NCBI GenBank assembly: GCA_002839855.1
Contig: PGYV01000006.1
Span: 115,811-179,810 of the forward strand
Length of the DNA: 64,000 nt
Direction of reading: 5' to 3'
DNA from: Candidatus Goldiibacteriota bacterium HGW-Goldbacteria-1
GTDB lineage: Bacteria; Oederibacteriota; PGYV01
Shown: positions 36,853-46,791 of the stretch, one piece after another
Layout of the letters: every line of letters begins with the position of its first letter
Position numbering within the stretch: the first letter of the stretch is position 1
Made by a program: the position numbers and the translations under genes
Notes under the pieces: generated by a model
The model's database searches: none
Told to the model about the DNA's origin: nothing
What the model saw: only the letters and a program-made list of their open reading frames with translations

Positions 36853-37620
36853 ATGAGACGCATTTTAAGTCTGGCTATGATTTTTTTGTTAGCGGCTGCT
36901 TATGGTCTGTATGCTGCGGATAAAACAGTAAGTGTCGGTGGTATAACCAAGGAAGAGTATCTGGTATTTGCGGCAGCGGCTGAATATATAATGGCTGACA
37001 GTTCGTGGAAAAGTATCAATACCAAATATTTTATGCTGAATAATATAACAGAAAAAAACAGATTTGCAGTAGCTGATGATAAATTATATTCATTTATTAG
37101 CAGGTATATAAAAGATCTGACAAGGGAAATATACACGGATTATATGCTTAAGAACGATAAAGAATACTTAGTAGAACAAAAAATTCCTCTGAAATCAAAA
37201 TATGTTTTGCTTAAGGGTAAACCTGCAAAGGCGGAATCAACGGTTGTTGATGAGGAAATTAACAAAGTTAAATTAAAAATCAGTGAACCAGTTGATCTAA
37301 GTAGGGGTTTATCGGTTAATCTTAAGTTAACGGATATTAAAAACTATAATTTTGAAGCGGAGAAATTAAGACTGGAAAATGGCAAAAAAAATAAAGCTGA
37401 AGAAAAGTCAGATGGATGGGCTGAACTTTACAAAGAACATCCGGGCGCTTCAGGAATTGCGATATTTTCAAGATGTGGTTTTTCAAAGGACGGAAATACG
37501 GTCTTGATCTTTGTTTTAAATCAGTTTGACGGTACAGGAGGTAAAGGGAGCTATTTGCTGATGAAAAAGAAATATGGGAAATGGGTAGTGACTTCGGAAA
37601 CTGTTGTTTATGTTTCGTAG
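36853..37620 (+). CDS. Exported protein of unknown function between two MITE copies
   Basis: 255 aa with a signal peptide (MRRILSLAMIFLLAAAYGLYA). I do not recognise a family. The middle is Lys/Glu-rich. The C-terminal ~60 residues (GIAIFSRCGFSKDGNTVLIF, GGKGSYLLMKKKYGKWVVTSE) look like the final strand pair of a small beta-rich domain common in exported proteins. Codons are more AT-rich than in the neighbours. The gene sits exactly between two directly repeated 220-bp elements, which suggests acquisition or mobilisation as a unit. ATG behind AAAGGTG. Confidence 0.75.
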   Translation: MRRILSLAMIFLLAAAYGLYAADKTVSVGGITKEEYLVFAAAAEYIMADSSWKSINTKYFMLNNITEKNRFAVADDKLYSFISRYIKDLTREIYTDYMLKNDKEYLVEQKIPLKSKYVLLKGKPAKAESTVVDEEINKVKLKISEPVDLSRGLSVNLKLTDIKNYNFEAEKLRLENGKKNKAEEKSDGWAELYKEHPGASGIAIFSRCGFSKDGNTVLIFVLNQFDGTGGKGSYLLMKKKYGKWVVTSETVVYVS

Positions 37621-37625
37621 TAATT

Positions 37626-37846
37626 AAAAAAAGGGGGGCAAGTCTTGACTTGATACCTGATAAAATATTATTACATCTCTAAAACCGATAAAAAACTTAA
37701 CAAACTAAAAAACAATTGGTAAACGCATAAGACGTTCTGGCAAGTTTTAAAGAAAATAAAGCAAACATACGAAATAAAGAATCTGCCTGAAAAGATATAT
37801 AAAAAGAATTTGTCAGGTATCAAGTCAAGACCTGACCCCTTTTTTC
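37626..37846. mobile_element. MITE-like element, copy 2
   Basis: Same orientation as copy 1 with about five differences. Terminal repeats are AAGTCTTGACTTGATACCTGA on the left and, reversed, AGGTCTTGACTTGATACCTGA on the right, framed by G/C and A/T runs. It makes up most of the 400-bp gap between the 255-aa gene and the DgkA-type gene. The remaining ~170 bp holds nothing I recognise. Confidence 0.8.
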
Positions 37847-38020
37847 CTTTTTTACATATTTTTATTGTGCATCCGGTTGCGTAAAACGTTGAGTAGGAGG
37901 GGTAGTTGTACAAATACCGTATTTAATTAATACTTTTTGATAGCTCCAACCCAACATCGAACTTTCATTGACGTAATCAATAAAGTTACATATAATGAAA
38001 GAAAATATTAAGGATTATAT

Positions 38021-38407
38021 ATGAGCAGATTTAATAAATTTATAAAGAGTCTTGGATATGCAATAAATGGGATTATTTATGCATTCAAGGAACAGCATAA
38101 TATTGTTTACATGCTAATAATTGGACTAATAGCCATTGTATCTATTTTTATCTTTAAAATATCGCGAATCGAAGCAGTTATAGTTATTATTATTTGTTTT
38201 GCGGTAATAATTCTTGAGATATTCAATACAGCTCTAGAAAAACTAATAGATAAGCTGCATCCAAAACAAAACATAATAATAGGTATTGTGAAAGACATGT
38301 TGGCAGGGGCTGTATTACTCGCATCAGTGATGGCTGTAGTTGTTGGGATAATGATCTTTTTGCGCCCTTTTTTACAAGTGTTAAAAAGCATTTTTTCTGG
38401 TTGTTAA
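38021..38407 (+). CDS. DgkA-family lipid kinase (diacylglycerol/undecaprenol kinase)
   Basis: 128-aa inner-membrane kinase with three helices. The family signature is present: an early amphipathic region GYAINGIIYAFKEQHN, then EIFNTALEKLIDKLHPKQNIIIGIVKDMLAGAVLL, which carries the catalytic-site Glu, Asn and the KDMLAGAV metal/ATP contacts. In most bacteria outside the enterics the substrate is undecaprenol. The codons are AT-rich, like the gene before it. It is flanked by full and partial MITE copies. Start ATG behind AAGGATTA, a weak site. Confidence 0.88.
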   Translation: MSRFNKFIKSLGYAINGIIYAFKEQHNIVYMLIIGLIAIVSIFIFKISRIEAVIVIIICFAVIILEIFNTALEKLIDKLHPKQNIIIGIVKDMLAGAVLLASVMAVVVGIMIFLRPFLQVLKSIFSGC

Positions 38408-38410
38408 AAT

Positions 38411-38500
38411 AGGGGTCAGGTCTTGATTTGATACTTGATAAAATATTATTACATCTCCAAAACCCAAAAAAATTATCAACAAACCGAAAAAAAACATAAT
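38411..38500. mobile_element. MITE-like element, truncated copy 3
   Basis: The left ~85 bp of the 220-bp element (AGGTCTTGATTTGATACTTG, then AAATATTATTACATCT). It breaks off just before a family-B repeat at 38502. The right terminal repeat is missing. Confidence 0.75.
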
Positions 38501-38501
38501 A

Positions 38502-38532
38502 CACGGGACGCGCAGGAGCACGCCCCCTACGA
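38502..38532. repeat. Dispersed repeat family B, copy 2
   Basis: Matches 25442-25472 with one or two changes. It abuts the truncated MITE, suggesting one inserted into or recombined with the other. Confidence 0.7.
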
Positions 38533-38616
38533 GAACAGGACAAATCGGTTTTAATTTTTCTGCTTCTGTTTACAGCTTAAAACACCGACTTTTGCAATTA
38601 TGCAACAATTAACCTC

Positions 38617-38644
38617 TTGAAAATAAGAGCTTTTGTGATATTAT
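38617..38644 (+). promoter_or_regulatory. Sigma-70 promoter of the Pro-rich membrane protein gene
   Basis: TTGAAA (38617-38622), 16-nt spacer, TATTAT (38639-38644). TATAAT at 38642 is an alternative -10. Confidence 0.55.
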
Positions 38645-38671
38645 AATTACAATTATAAATCGGAGGATACG

Positions 38672-39460
38672 ATGATCAAAAAATTTGCTGCATTTATAGT
38701 AACCATAATACTGTTTCTGCCTGTGTACATAATGGCGGGGCTTTATGATAATGATGATGACCTTATTCAGGTGGATACCGTTGAAGAACAGTCAACAGGC
38801 AGCCTTCTTAATTCTACAATTGTAAAACCTGCGCCTACGGCAGTGCCTGCGCCTACCGCAAAACCGACGCCTAAACCCACGCCAAAACCGACACCAATAC
38901 CAAAAAAGAAATCTGTATATAGGCCCGCACCCACAGCAATACCTACTACGGTTCCCACAGTGGCAGCTTTACCCGATTTTCAGGTGGCTTCACTTTCAGT
39001 TGAGGAAGTGGTGATAAATAAAAACTCCGCAAATTATTACGGAATGCTTCCGATGCTTACGGGCGAAAAGAAACTTAGGCTTACCATGGCAATAGAAAAT
39101 ATCGGCCTGGGTTTAGCAAATAACACAATAGCGGAACTGCGCGCGGCACACCCAAGGATAGTAATTACCGAAAACATAAAGGACCTTCAGACAATACTTA
39201 AAGGCGAAAAGAAAGAACTGTATTACAACGTGGAAAGGATCACCGGCTACGACGGCCCTGTAAATATACAGCTTACCCTTAAACTTACATCAGGAACCGT
39301 GGAAAAAACATTCCCGCTTGAAGTATTCGCGGAACCGTTTAACCCTATGATGATATACGCCATTCTTGCGGGAATTATCCTGCTGATTATAATCATTATA
39401 CTTATCATTCTTAAATCCAGCGGCAAAAAAAAGAAAAGCAAAGACTATACGCTGGAATAA
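38672..39460 (+). CDS. Exported membrane-anchored protein with Pro/Thr-rich linker
   Basis: 262 aa: signal peptide (to about MAG at 23), a short acidic segment, a Pro-rich spacer (about 51-98, repeated KPTPKPTP and PAPTA units), then a CARDB/Ig-like beta-domain (about 103-220, KKLRLTMAIENIGLGLANNTIAELRA and LYYNVERI). A C-terminal membrane helix (about 228-249) is followed by a Lys-rich cytoplasmic tail. The Pro-rich spacer would hold the domain away from the membrane. No family name can be given. Located just upstream of secA but with its own promoter. ATG behind CGGAGG. Confidence 0.75.
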   Translation: MIKKFAAFIVTIILFLPVYIMAGLYDNDDDLIQVDTVEEQSTGSLLNSTIVKPAPTAVPAPTAKPTPKPTPKPTPIPKKKSVYRPAPTAIPTTVPTVAALPDFQVASLSVEEVVINKNSANYYGMLPMLTGEKKLRLTMAIENIGLGLANNTIAELRAAHPRIVITENIKDLQTILKGEKKELYYNVERITGYDGPVNIQLTLKLTSGTVEKTFPLEVFAEPFNPMMIYAILAGIILLIIIIILIILKSSGKKKKSKDYTLE

Positions 39461-39496
39461 ACCGCTTTCCCAAAGAATTCATAAATTTAAAACTAC

Positions 39497-39512
39497 GCGG
39501 CTTAAAAGCCGC
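39497..39512 (+). promoter_or_regulatory. Short hairpin just before the secA ribosome binding site
   Basis: GCGGCT pairs with AGCCGC around four As, seven bases before GAGAGGA. It could be a weak terminator or mask translation initiation of secA. The role is untested. Confidence 0.35.
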
Positions 39513-39533
39513 TTATAACGAGAGGACATGCAT

Positions 39534-42146
39534 ATGCTGAATTTTCTAAAACAAATGTTTGGAACCAGAAATGACAGGGAAATAAAAAAACTGCAGCCGA
39601 CAGTTGATATAATAAATGAAATGGAGCCGCAGACAGCCGCAATGACAGACGATGAACTGCGCGGGGAAACCGTAAAATTTAAAGAACGTTTAAAAAACGG
39701 GGAAACCCTTGAAGATATTCTGCCGGCGGCATTCGCGGTTGTAAGGGAAGCCGGCAAAAGAGCCCTTAACATGCGACATTTTGACGTTCAGCTTATGGGT
39801 GGTATGGTTTTAAATTCCGGCAAAATTGCGGAAATGAGAACCGGTGAAGGTAAAACCCTTGTGGCCACCCTTGCCGTATATTTAAACGCCCTTACTGAAA
39901 AAGGCGTGCACGTAATCACGGTAAATGACTACCTGGCGGAACGCGACAGTATGGGTATTGGAAATTTCCGCGGCATGGGAGAGATATACCGTTTTCTGGG
40001 GCTTACAGTGGGATGCATAAAAAACAACATGCCAAACGCGGACAGAAAAAAAGCATACGCCTGCGACATCACATACGGCACAAATTCAGAATTTGGTTTT
40101 GACTACTTAAGGGACAATATGGCTGTTTACCCTGAAGAACGCGTACAGCGAAAATTATATTACTGCATAGTGGACGAAGTTGACAGTATTTTAATTGATG
40201 AAGCCAGAACCCCGTTGATAATTTCAGGCCCCGGCGAAGAATCCACGGACATGTATTACCGCATAGACCGCATAATACCCAAACTTGTCAAAGAACGCGA
40301 TTATGTCATTGACGAAAAAGCGCATAACGCCACACTTACCGAAGCCGGTGTTACCACCGCGGAAAAACTGCTTGAAATTGATAACCTTTATGAACCGCAG
40401 CACATCGAAACCGTGCACCACATAAGCCAGGCATTAAAAGCACACACGCTTTTCAAGCGCGATAAAGACTACATAGTAAAAGAAGGAAAAGTAACCATAG
40501 TTGACGAATTCACCGGCAGGCTTATGCCGGGCCGCAGATGGTCGGACGGGCTTCACCAGGCCGTGGAAGCAAAAGAACGTGTTAAGATAGAACGCGAAAA
40601 CCAGACACTTGCCACCATCACCATTCAGAACTATTTCAGGATGTATGAAAAACTTGCCGGCATGACCGGTACAGCGGAAACAGAATCTGAAGAATTCTGG
40701 CAGATTTACAAGCTTGACGTTATAGTGGTTCCTACAAACAATCCTATGGTAAGAAAAGACGAAGCAGATATGATTTACCTTAACGAAAAGGGCAAATACA
40801 AAGCCATAGCCAATGACATTATGGAGCGCTACAAAAAAGGGCAGCCCGTGCTTGTGGGTACAACCTCTATCGCGAAAAACGAACATTTAAGCGAACTTTT
40901 AAGAAAACGCGGCGTAAAACACGAACTGCTAAACGCTAAAAACCACGAACGAGAAGCTGAAATTGTTTCCATGGCAGGTATGGCGGGAGCCGTAACAGTT
41001 GCCACCAACATGGCAGGACGAGGCACTGACATTAAACTTGGGGAAGGCGTTTTTGAACTTGGCGGGCTTTACGTAATAGGCACGGAACGCCACGAAAGCA
41101 GGCGAATTGACAATCAGTTAAGGGGGCGTTCCGGAAGGCAGGGCGACCCGGGCGAATCACGTTTTTATATTTCGCTTGAAGACGACCTTATGCGTATTTT
41201 CGGATCGGAAAAAATAAAAGGCATGATGACAGGGCTTGGCATGACCGAAGACGAAGAAGTTCAGCATCCGTGGATAAGCAAATCTATAGAACGCGCCCAG
41301 AAATCCGTTGAAGGGCACAACTTTTCCATAAGAAAACACCTGCTTGAATATGACGACGTTATGAACCAGCAGAGGACGGCAATTTATTCAAGGCGCCAGC
41401 TTATACTTGAAGGCGCAAACATTAAAGACACTATAGTTGAAATGATGTCAGAAGTGACAAAGGACATTATTTTTGACGTAGCACCTGAAAAAGTTTACCC
41501 CGAAGAATGGGACTTCGAACAGCTTAAAACCAGGCTTTTTTCAACATACGGAGTGGAATATTCAATAGACCCAAAGACAAAAGACGTATCACAGCTTACC
41601 CGGGAAATACTTGAAGAAGACGTATTTAGCGCTGTTAAAGAAGCTTATGATAAAAAAGAAAAATCACTTGGCGAAGGCCTTATGAGGGAAATTGAAAGAA
41701 GCATCTTTTTGCAGGTCATTGACACCAAATGGAGAGAACACCTGTACAACATGGACCACCTTAAAGAGGGCATTGGGCTTAGGGCTTATGCTCACAAAGA
41801 CCCGCTAATAGAGTACAAAAAGGACGGTTTTAGTATGTTCCAGTCCATGATGGTAAGCCTTGAACACGAAACCGTGGAATTTATTTTCAGGGTTCAGGTG
41901 GTAAACGAAAACCAGCTTGGACGCAGGCAGGCAAGCTCGCGTACTCAGGAACTGCGCCCTGAATTTTCAATGCCTGTTGCGCAGCAGCCCGCAAAACTGG
42001 ACGAAAGGGAAATGTACGCCAATTCCGGCGAAGCCCCGTCAAAGGTGGAAACAATAAGGCGCGACCAGCCCAAAATAGGCAGAAATGACCACTGCCCGTG
42101 CGGAAGCGGAAAAAAGTATAAACTTTGCTGCGGCAAGAATAAATAG
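39534..42146 (+). CDS. secA: Preprotein translocase ATPase SecA
   Basis: Motor that drives proteins through SecYEG. Start placed at the second ATG (39534, [10 protein letters not shown]), because GAGAGGA is 7 nt from it and only 1 nt from ATG 39528. This gives 870 aa, a normal length. Motifs: Walker [14 protein letters not shown] (about 102), Walker [17 protein letters not shown] (about 213), [59 protein letters not shown]. The zinc-binding SEC-C end [20 protein letters not shown] (about 848-867) contacts SecB or the ribosome in other species. Confidence 0.97.
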   Translation: MLNFLKQMFGTRNDREIKKLQPTVDIINEMEPQTAAMTDDELRGETVKFKERLKNGETLEDILPAAFAVVREAGKRALNMRHFDVQLMGGMVLNSGKIAEMRTGEGKTLVATLAVYLNALTEKGVHVITVNDYLAERDSMGIGNFRGMGEIYRFLGLTVGCIKNNMPNADRKKAYACDITYGTNSEFGFDYLRDNMAVYPEERVQRKLYYCIVDEVDSILIDEARTPLIISGPGEESTDMYYRIDRIIPKLVKERDYVIDEKAHNATLTEAGVTTAEKLLEIDNLYEPQHIETVHHISQALKAHTLFKRDKDYIVKEGKVTIVDEFTGRLMPGRRWSDGLHQAVEAKERVKIERENQTLATITIQNYFRMYEKLAGMTGTAETESEEFWQIYKLDVIVVPTNNPMVRKDEADMIYLNEKGKYKAIANDIMERYKKGQPVLVGTTSIAKNEHLSELLRKRGVKHELLNAKNHEREAEIVSMAGMAGAVTVATNMAGRGTDIKLGEGVFELGGLYVIGTERHESRRIDNQLRGRSGRQGDPGESRFYISLEDDLMRIFGSEKIKGMMTGLGMTEDEEVQHPWISKSIERAQKSVEGHNFSIRKHLLEYDDVMNQQRTAIYSRRQLILEGANIKDTIVEMMSEVTKDIIFDVAPEKVYPEEWDFEQLKTRLFSTYGVEYSIDPKTKDVSQLTREILEEDVFSAVKEAYDKKEKSLGEGLMREIERSIFLQVIDTKWREHLYNMDHLKEGIGLRAYAHKDPLIEYKKDGFSMFQSMMVSLEHETVEFIFRVQVVNENQLGRRQASSRTQELRPEFSMPVAQQPAKLDEREMYANSGEAPSKVETIRRDQPKIGRNDHCPCGSGKKYKLCCGKNK

Positions 42147-42278
42147 CATATATATTTGGATGCAAGTCCGGCAAATATAACAATCTGTTTTTTAACCGCC
42201 GGTAACTGATTGGTTGTATTATAGCCTTTATATGTTATTATTATTAAAGGATTTAATATAATTATCAGGGGCAGTTAT

Positions 42279-43265
42279 ATGAAAAAATTATTTTTTTTCT
42301 TACTGACTTTAAGCATGGCAGCGGTTTTTATAGGCTGCGGCAAACCGGCAGAACAGGCTTCAAAACCTACAAAAGAAGGCAAAAAAGTTTTTATTGTTGA
42401 TTCATATCATCAGGATTACATCCCTAATTCAATGAGCCGCGATGCGGCTTTAAAAATACTAAAACCCGAAGGTATTGATGTTCAGGTATTCTATCTGGAC
42501 TCTAAAAACATTACGGATATAGGCAGACTAAAACAAAAAGCAAAACAAGCTGTTGAACAAATAAACCAATATAAACCCGATATAATTCTGGCTTTTGATG
42601 ACGCAGCAAGCAAATATGTTATCATGCCGTATTTCAGGAATTCTGAAATTCCCGTTGTATTTAACGGTGTAAACTGGGACGAAAAACAGTACGGATATCC
42701 CTATAAGAATGCCACAGGCCAGCTGGAAGTAGAGCTGCTTCTTGAACTTATTGAAACCATTAAAAAATATTCAAAAGGCAATAAAATCGCGATGCTTACC
42801 GGCGATACCGAAACTGACAGGGATTCGCTGAAATATTATAACAATATTCTTAAAGTATCATTTTCAGAAGTCCGTTTTGTAACTGATTTTGATTCGTGGA
42901 AAAAAGCTTTTCTGGAAATGCAGAAAACTTCAGACGCTTTATTTCTAAGAAATAATCCGGGCATTAGGGGATGGAACACGTCAGAGGCGGAATCGTTCGT
43001 GCTTGAAAATATAAAAGTAATAACATTCACGGTGTCAACGCATCTTGAGGATATTTCAGTTATAAGCTATGCCAAGGATAATTCCGAATTCGGAGAGTAC
43101 TCGGCGCTTACCGCGCTGGATATTTTAAACGGCAAAAAACTTTCTGAAATACCAATTACCAAGTCACACCGCGCAATTGTAATTCTTAATATGAAACTTG
43201 CGAAAAAATTGGGAATAATTTTCCCCATGGAATTTATTGAACAGGCGAGGTTTGCGGGAGAATGA
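42279..43265 (+). CDS. Periplasmic substrate-binding lipoprotein coupled to a histidine kinase
   Basis: 328 aa with lipobox FIGC (Cys20). The body looks like an ABC-substrate-binding/periplasmic-binding protein of the type-1 fold (KKVFIVDSYHQDYIPNSMSRDA, KPDIILAFDDAASKYV, IPVVFNGVNWDEKQYGYP, NKIAMLTGDTETDRDSLKYY). No permease or ATPase is adjacent. Instead its stop overlaps the kinase ATG (ATGA 43262-43265). It therefore probably delivers a ligand signal to the sensor kinase rather than to a transporter. The ligand is unknown. Confidence 0.85.
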   Translation: MKKLFFFLLTLSMAAVFIGCGKPAEQASKPTKEGKKVFIVDSYHQDYIPNSMSRDAALKILKPEGIDVQVFYLDSKNITDIGRLKQKAKQAVEQINQYKPDIILAFDDAASKYVIMPYFRNSEIPVVFNGVNWDEKQYGYPYKNATGQLEVELLLELIETIKKYSKGNKIAMLTGDTETDRDSLKYYNNILKVSFSEVRFVTDFDSWKKAFLEMQKTSDALFLRNNPGIRGWNTSEAESFVLENIKVITFTVSTHLEDISVISYAKDNSEFGEYSALTALDILNGKKLSEIPITKSHRAIVILNMKLAKKLGIIFPMEFIEQARFAGE

Positions 43266-44752
43266 ACAAAAAAAGATACAGCATAACAACAGCCGTTTTC
43301 GTCATTGCAATATTCACCTTTTTTCTGTCTTCCGCTTTTTATATTCTGCTTACCGGCACCCGCCTTAAAACAATTATTGACAATAATAAAACCGAACTAA
43401 TCACGCATAAATTTGACGGTATATCCGGTATTCTGGAAAGAAAAAATGACCGTTTAATACTGTCACAAAACATTGATGCTTACCGTAAAGCTTTTCAGGA
43501 TTCCGCGCTTTTCGACATACATAAAACCTACTGCAACAACCTGGAAAAGGGCGCTTCTATACTGATAATTAAACATGACGGCGAAATACTTTCACACCAG
43601 GAACATACCGGCATCAAAATACAAGAAATACCTGAACGCTTAAAAAATAAAATAATATCAAAAGACAGCGGCGAATTCACGGATAATATCAAAAATGAAA
43701 AATTCTGGTATATTTTTAAACATTACCCGTCATGGGACTGGTTTATAGTTTATTCACTTCCGGTAAAAGAAAAGTACTCTGAAATCAAACCTTTTTACGC
43801 CGGATTCATAGCGGCGGGAGGGGCGGCGTTTCTTGCAGGAATGCTGTTTTTAACATTTTTTGTTTATAAATCCCTGCTTCCAATTGTAAAACTTACAAAA
43901 GCCACCGAAGCCATTACCGAAGGCGATTTAAATTACAGAATTGACACTTATGGCTATGATGAAATATCGGTACTTGCGGAAAACTTTGAAAAAATGCGCG
44001 TAAGTATAAAAGATAAAATCATGGAACTTGAAAAGACAATGAAAGAACTTAAGCGTTCTAACGAGGATCTGGAGCAATACGCTTACGTATCTTCCCACGA
44101 CTTAAAAGAACCCCTGCGTATCCTGCGCCTTTATTCAGACCTGCTGCAAAAAAAATACAGCCCTTCACTTAATGACGAAGTAAAAGAAATACTGAATTTT
44201 ATTTCCACCGCGGCCGAACGCATGACAACGCAGATACAGGACATTCTTGAATATTCCAGAGCCGGCAGGTTTGAAAGCGGTATTGAGACCATTAATATTA
44301 AAGAACTTATAAATGGAGTAATTATGTCTTATTCAAAGATGTATTCAAACGCAGTAATCAAATACGAAAGCGGCGAAGTTTTTATCATAGAAGGCGACAG
44401 CACAGGTTTTAAACAGGTTTTTTCCAATCTGATTGAAAATGCCATTAAATATAACCGGTCAGAAATCCCCGAAATAAAAATAACTTCTTTTATTGAAAAT
44501 GATAACGTGGTATTTGCTGTTGCCGACAACGGTATCGGTATAAATAAAACATATTTTGATAAGATATTTGAAATCTTTGAAAGCCTTCATCCAAAAGATG
44601 AATTTCCGGGCACCGGCATAGGGCTGGCGCTGTGTAAAAAAGTGGTGGAACGCCACGGAGGCAGAATATGGGTGGAATCTGACGGCGAAGGCGGGCCGGG
44701 CTCTGTATTCAAATTTAAGCTTCCCCTAAAACAAAGGCGGGCCTCGGGCTGA
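43262..44752 (+). CDS. Membrane sensor histidine kinase (HAMP, phytochrome-like HisKA)
   Basis: 496 aa. TM1 about 10-31, a periplasmic sensor of ~145 residues, TM2 about 178-202, HAMP about 203-255, and a coiled linker. HisKA has His279 in AYVSSHDLKEPLRILRLYSDLL, the HDLKEPLR type typical of kinases that pair with Rcp1-like regulators. The HATPase domain has N-box IENAIKYN, G1 ADNGIGI, F-box IFEIFESLHP and G2 GTGIGLALCKKVVERHGG. All catalytic motifs are intact. Its gene is coupled to the binding-protein gene before it; the single-domain receiver at 47320 is the natural partner. Confidence 0.93.
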   Translation: MNKKRYSITTAVFVIAIFTFFLSSAFYILLTGTRLKTIIDNNKTELITHKFDGISGILERKNDRLILSQNIDAYRKAFQDSALFDIHKTYCNNLEKGASILIIKHDGEILSHQEHTGIKIQEIPERLKNKIISKDSGEFTDNIKNEKFWYIFKHYPSWDWFIVYSLPVKEKYSEIKPFYAGFIAAGGAAFLAGMLFLTFFVYKSLLPIVKLTKATEAITEGDLNYRIDTYGYDEISVLAENFEKMRVSIKDKIMELEKTMKELKRSNEDLEQYAYVSSHDLKEPLRILRLYSDLLQKKYSPSLNDEVKEILNFISTAAERMTTQIQDILEYSRAGRFESGIETINIKELINGVIMSYSKMYSNAVIKYESGEVFIIEGDSTGFKQVFSNLIENAIKYNRSEIPEIKITSFIENDNVVFAVADNGIGINKTYFDKIFEIFESLHPKDEFPGTGIGLALCKKVVERHGGRIWVESDGEGGPGSVFKFKLPLKQRRASG

Positions 44753-44804
44753 ACTGAAACGCTTAAAGCCTTTTAAAACCGCTATGTCAATTCATTCCCG
44801 TATT

Positions 44805-44813
44805 TGCTATAAT
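44805..44813 (+). promoter_or_regulatory. Extended -10 promoter (TGCTATAAT)
   Basis: TGC followed by consensus TATAAT, 17 bp before the enhancer-binding protein start, giving a very short leader. Confidence 0.55.
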
Positions 44814-44830
44814 GGTAAAAAGGGGATTAA

Positions 44831-46171
44831 ATGAAAATACTTATTTACGCATCAAAAGAAAAGGCGGATTATTTCAGGCAGCTGGTATCATCCAATAACG
44901 TGGAATTTTTACACCTTGAAAAAAAAGAAAATATTTCTGTCCCTTCAGATATAATTCCTTACTTTGACCTTGCCTTAATATCGCTTTCTTTTGACTTTGA
45001 CACATCTTACGCTTTGATTCAGAAACTTCGTGAAGAGCGTTCCGGTTCAAAAGTGGCGGCAATAGCAGAAAGAAATGCAGCGGACGATATCATGAGCAAA
45101 CTTTTCGAAATGGACATTGATGACTATTTTATCCTGCCTGATGATTCAAAACGCCTTTTATGGGCCATAGAAAAATTATCTTCCCCCAAAAATATCGAAA
45201 AACAAAGTATTAAAAAGGGCGAAGACCGCCTTGTAATTATCGGTGAATCTCCGTCTGTTTTAAATATGATGAAATTCATTAAAAAAACCGCGCCTTCAGA
45301 CCTTCCGGTTCTTATAGAAGGCGATAGCGGCACAGGCAAAGAACTTATAGCCAACGCGCTTCATGTTCAAAGCAGCCGCTCTTCCGGGCCTATTATCGCA
45401 ATTAACTGCGGCGCGATGCCGCACGACCTTTTAGAGAACGAACTGTTCGGCCACGAAAAAGGCGCCTTTACGGGCGCCGCAGGTAAAAAAAGAGGCCTGT
45501 TTGAACTGGCAGACAACGGCACGCTTTTCATAGATGAAATAGGGGAAATGGACGGCGCCTCTCAGGTTAAACTGCTGCGCGTGCTTGAAACAGGCACCTT
45601 CCGCAGGCTGGGAAGCACCGAAGAGCTTCATTCAGATGTCCGCATAATTGCGGCTACAAACAAAGTTCTGGAAAATGAAATAACCGCAGGCAGGTTTAGG
45701 ACAGACCTTTATTACCGTTTATCCGTTTTAAGAATAGCGGTACCGGCTTTAAGAGAACGTGCGTCCGACATACCGCTTCTTATAAACCACTTTATAAATC
45801 AGTCCGGCATCGATAAGAATATCAGCACAGAAACTATTGAAGCACTTACAGCTTATTCATGGCCCGGAAATATCCGCGAACTTAAGAACGCTGTAAACAG
45901 CGCGGTTGTGATGTCTGAAGGGCAGGAGATTAAAATAAGCGACTTTCCGGAAGCGGTAAGAAAAAAACAACAGACCTCTCCCGTACAGATTTCACAGGAT
46001 GACGGTGATAATACAGGGACTTTAAAAAACTTTATCGAAACAGCAGAAAAAGAATTTTTCATAAGGGCTTTAAACAAATTTGGCGAGAACAAAACAGAAA
46101 TGGCCAAAGCCCTTAACATAAGCAGGGATATGCTTTACAGGAAGCTGAATAAGTACGGGATTTCGTACTGA
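44831..46171 (+). CDS. Sigma-54 enhancer-binding protein with degenerate receiver domain
   Basis: 446 aa. The N-terminal ~118 residues have receiver-like spacing but lack the chemistry: the phospho-acceptor strand reads DLALISLSF (Ser instead of Asp), the acidic pair is replaced by IYAS, and the TKP motif by ILPDD. The AAA+ domain is intact: Walker [10 protein letters not shown] (about 164), GAFTGA ([16 protein letters not shown], about 212) for sigma-54 contact, Walker [22 protein letters not shown] Fis-type HTH closes it ([28 protein letters not shown]). Activity must be controlled other than by Asp phosphorylation. A sigma-54 promoter lies 340 bp downstream. Confidence 0.93.
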   Translation: MKILIYASKEKADYFRQLVSSNNVEFLHLEKKENISVPSDIIPYFDLALISLSFDFDTSYALIQKLREERSGSKVAAIAERNAADDIMSKLFEMDIDDYFILPDDSKRLLWAIEKLSSPKNIEKQSIKKGEDRLVIIGESPSVLNMMKFIKKTAPSDLPVLIEGDSGTGKELIANALHVQSSRSSGPIIAINCGAMPHDLLENELFGHEKGAFTGAAGKKRGLFELADNGTLFIDEIGEMDGASQVKLLRVLETGTFRRLGSTEELHSDVRIIAATNKVLENEITAGRFRTDLYYRLSVLRIAVPALRERASDIPLLINHFINQSGIDKNISTETIEALTAYSWPGNIRELKNAVNSAVVMSEGQEIKISDFPEAVRKKQQTSPVQISQDDGDNTGTLKNFIETAEKEFFIRALNKFGENKTEMAKALNISRDMLYRKLNKYGISY

Positions 46172-46310
46172 TAGAAGCTTAGACGCTTGGATGCTTAGAG
46201 GCTTGGTAAGAACGGACGGTTAGACAATTGACAAAACAAATACAAAAATTAAATCCGCGTAATCATAAGAAACGTGCTTAACAATTAATATGCAATCTAA
46301 ACCAACTACA

Positions 46311-46340
46311 ACTGCCGCGCCTTAAAAGGCGCGCCTACCA
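46311..46340. repeat. Dispersed palindromic repeat family A, copy 4 (inverted)
   Basis: A CGCGCCTT...AAGGCGCG palindrome with the CCTACCA flank, inside a gene-free 620-bp stretch (46172-46791). The same stretch also carries GCTTGGA/CCAAGCC low-complexity blocks at 46174-46205 and 46347-46405 in opposite orientation. Confidence 0.7.
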
Positions 46341-46511
46341 ACGCTCTTGTATTCCAAGCCTCCAAGCCTCCAAGCATTCCAAGCCTCTAAACATCTAAGC
46401 CTCTGCGATAGTTTCTTCACTGTCCTAATAATCATACACCTGCCTGTTGCAAAATGGAGTGCTGTTACAATACACTTCCTGATTTTCCCTTTATAAATAA
46501 CAAAAATACAT

Positions 46512-46529
46512 TTGGCACGCATATTGCTT
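46512..46529 (+). promoter_or_regulatory. Sigma-54 (-24/-12) promoter
   Basis: TTGGCACGCATATTGCTT: GG, exactly ten bases, then GC, with the full TGGCAC and TTGC boxes. This is close to the best possible RpoN site. It drives the segment holding the degenerate receiver at 46792 and perhaps the Rcp1-like gene. Confidence 0.88.
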
Positions 46530-46578
46530 ATATAAGGATTGCAAAACGCTCTTAAACAACAAAACACAGATGGAACAT

Positions 46579-46636
46579 GGCAGCACTGGACGATTTAACC
46601 CTCCCAACCCCCCTAATTCCCCAGTTCAGTGCTGCC
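46579..46636. repeat. C-rich hairpin element 1
   Basis: A perfect 10-bp inverted repeat (GGCAGCACTG / CAGTGCTGCC) enclosing a 38-nt loop that contains CCCTCCC, a run of Cs and TTCCCC. It lies in the predicted leader after the sigma-54 promoter at 46512. The G-rich opposite strand has quadruplex-forming runs. Confidence 0.75.
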
Positions 46637-46699
46637 ACCTAAAAAATAACTCATTAAATACATGGTTCTTTAGAAGAAAAACACATTACCTCATACTTC

Positions 46700-46761
46700 G
46701 GGCGGCACTGGTCGTTTTAACCCTCCCAAACCCCCAAATTCCCCTAATTCCAGTGCCACCC
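46700..46761. repeat. C-rich hairpin element 2
   Basis: Second copy of the element at 46579: arms GGCGGCACTGG and CCAGTGCCACC (one mismatch), with the same C-rich loop pattern (CCCTCCCAAACCCCC). It ends 30 bp before the next start codon. Confidence 0.75.
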
Positions 46762-46791
46762 GGGTATATTAAAAATGATTCAGGAGATTTT

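Noticed and set aside
42279..43265. Full ABC importer at this locus
   Set aside because: No permease or ATPase gene flanks the binding protein; it is coupled to a kinase instead.
46570..46791. N-terminal extension of the degenerate receiver from ATG 46570
   Set aside because: The extension translates two C-rich hairpin repeats with no protein character; ATG 46792 has AGGAGA upstream.
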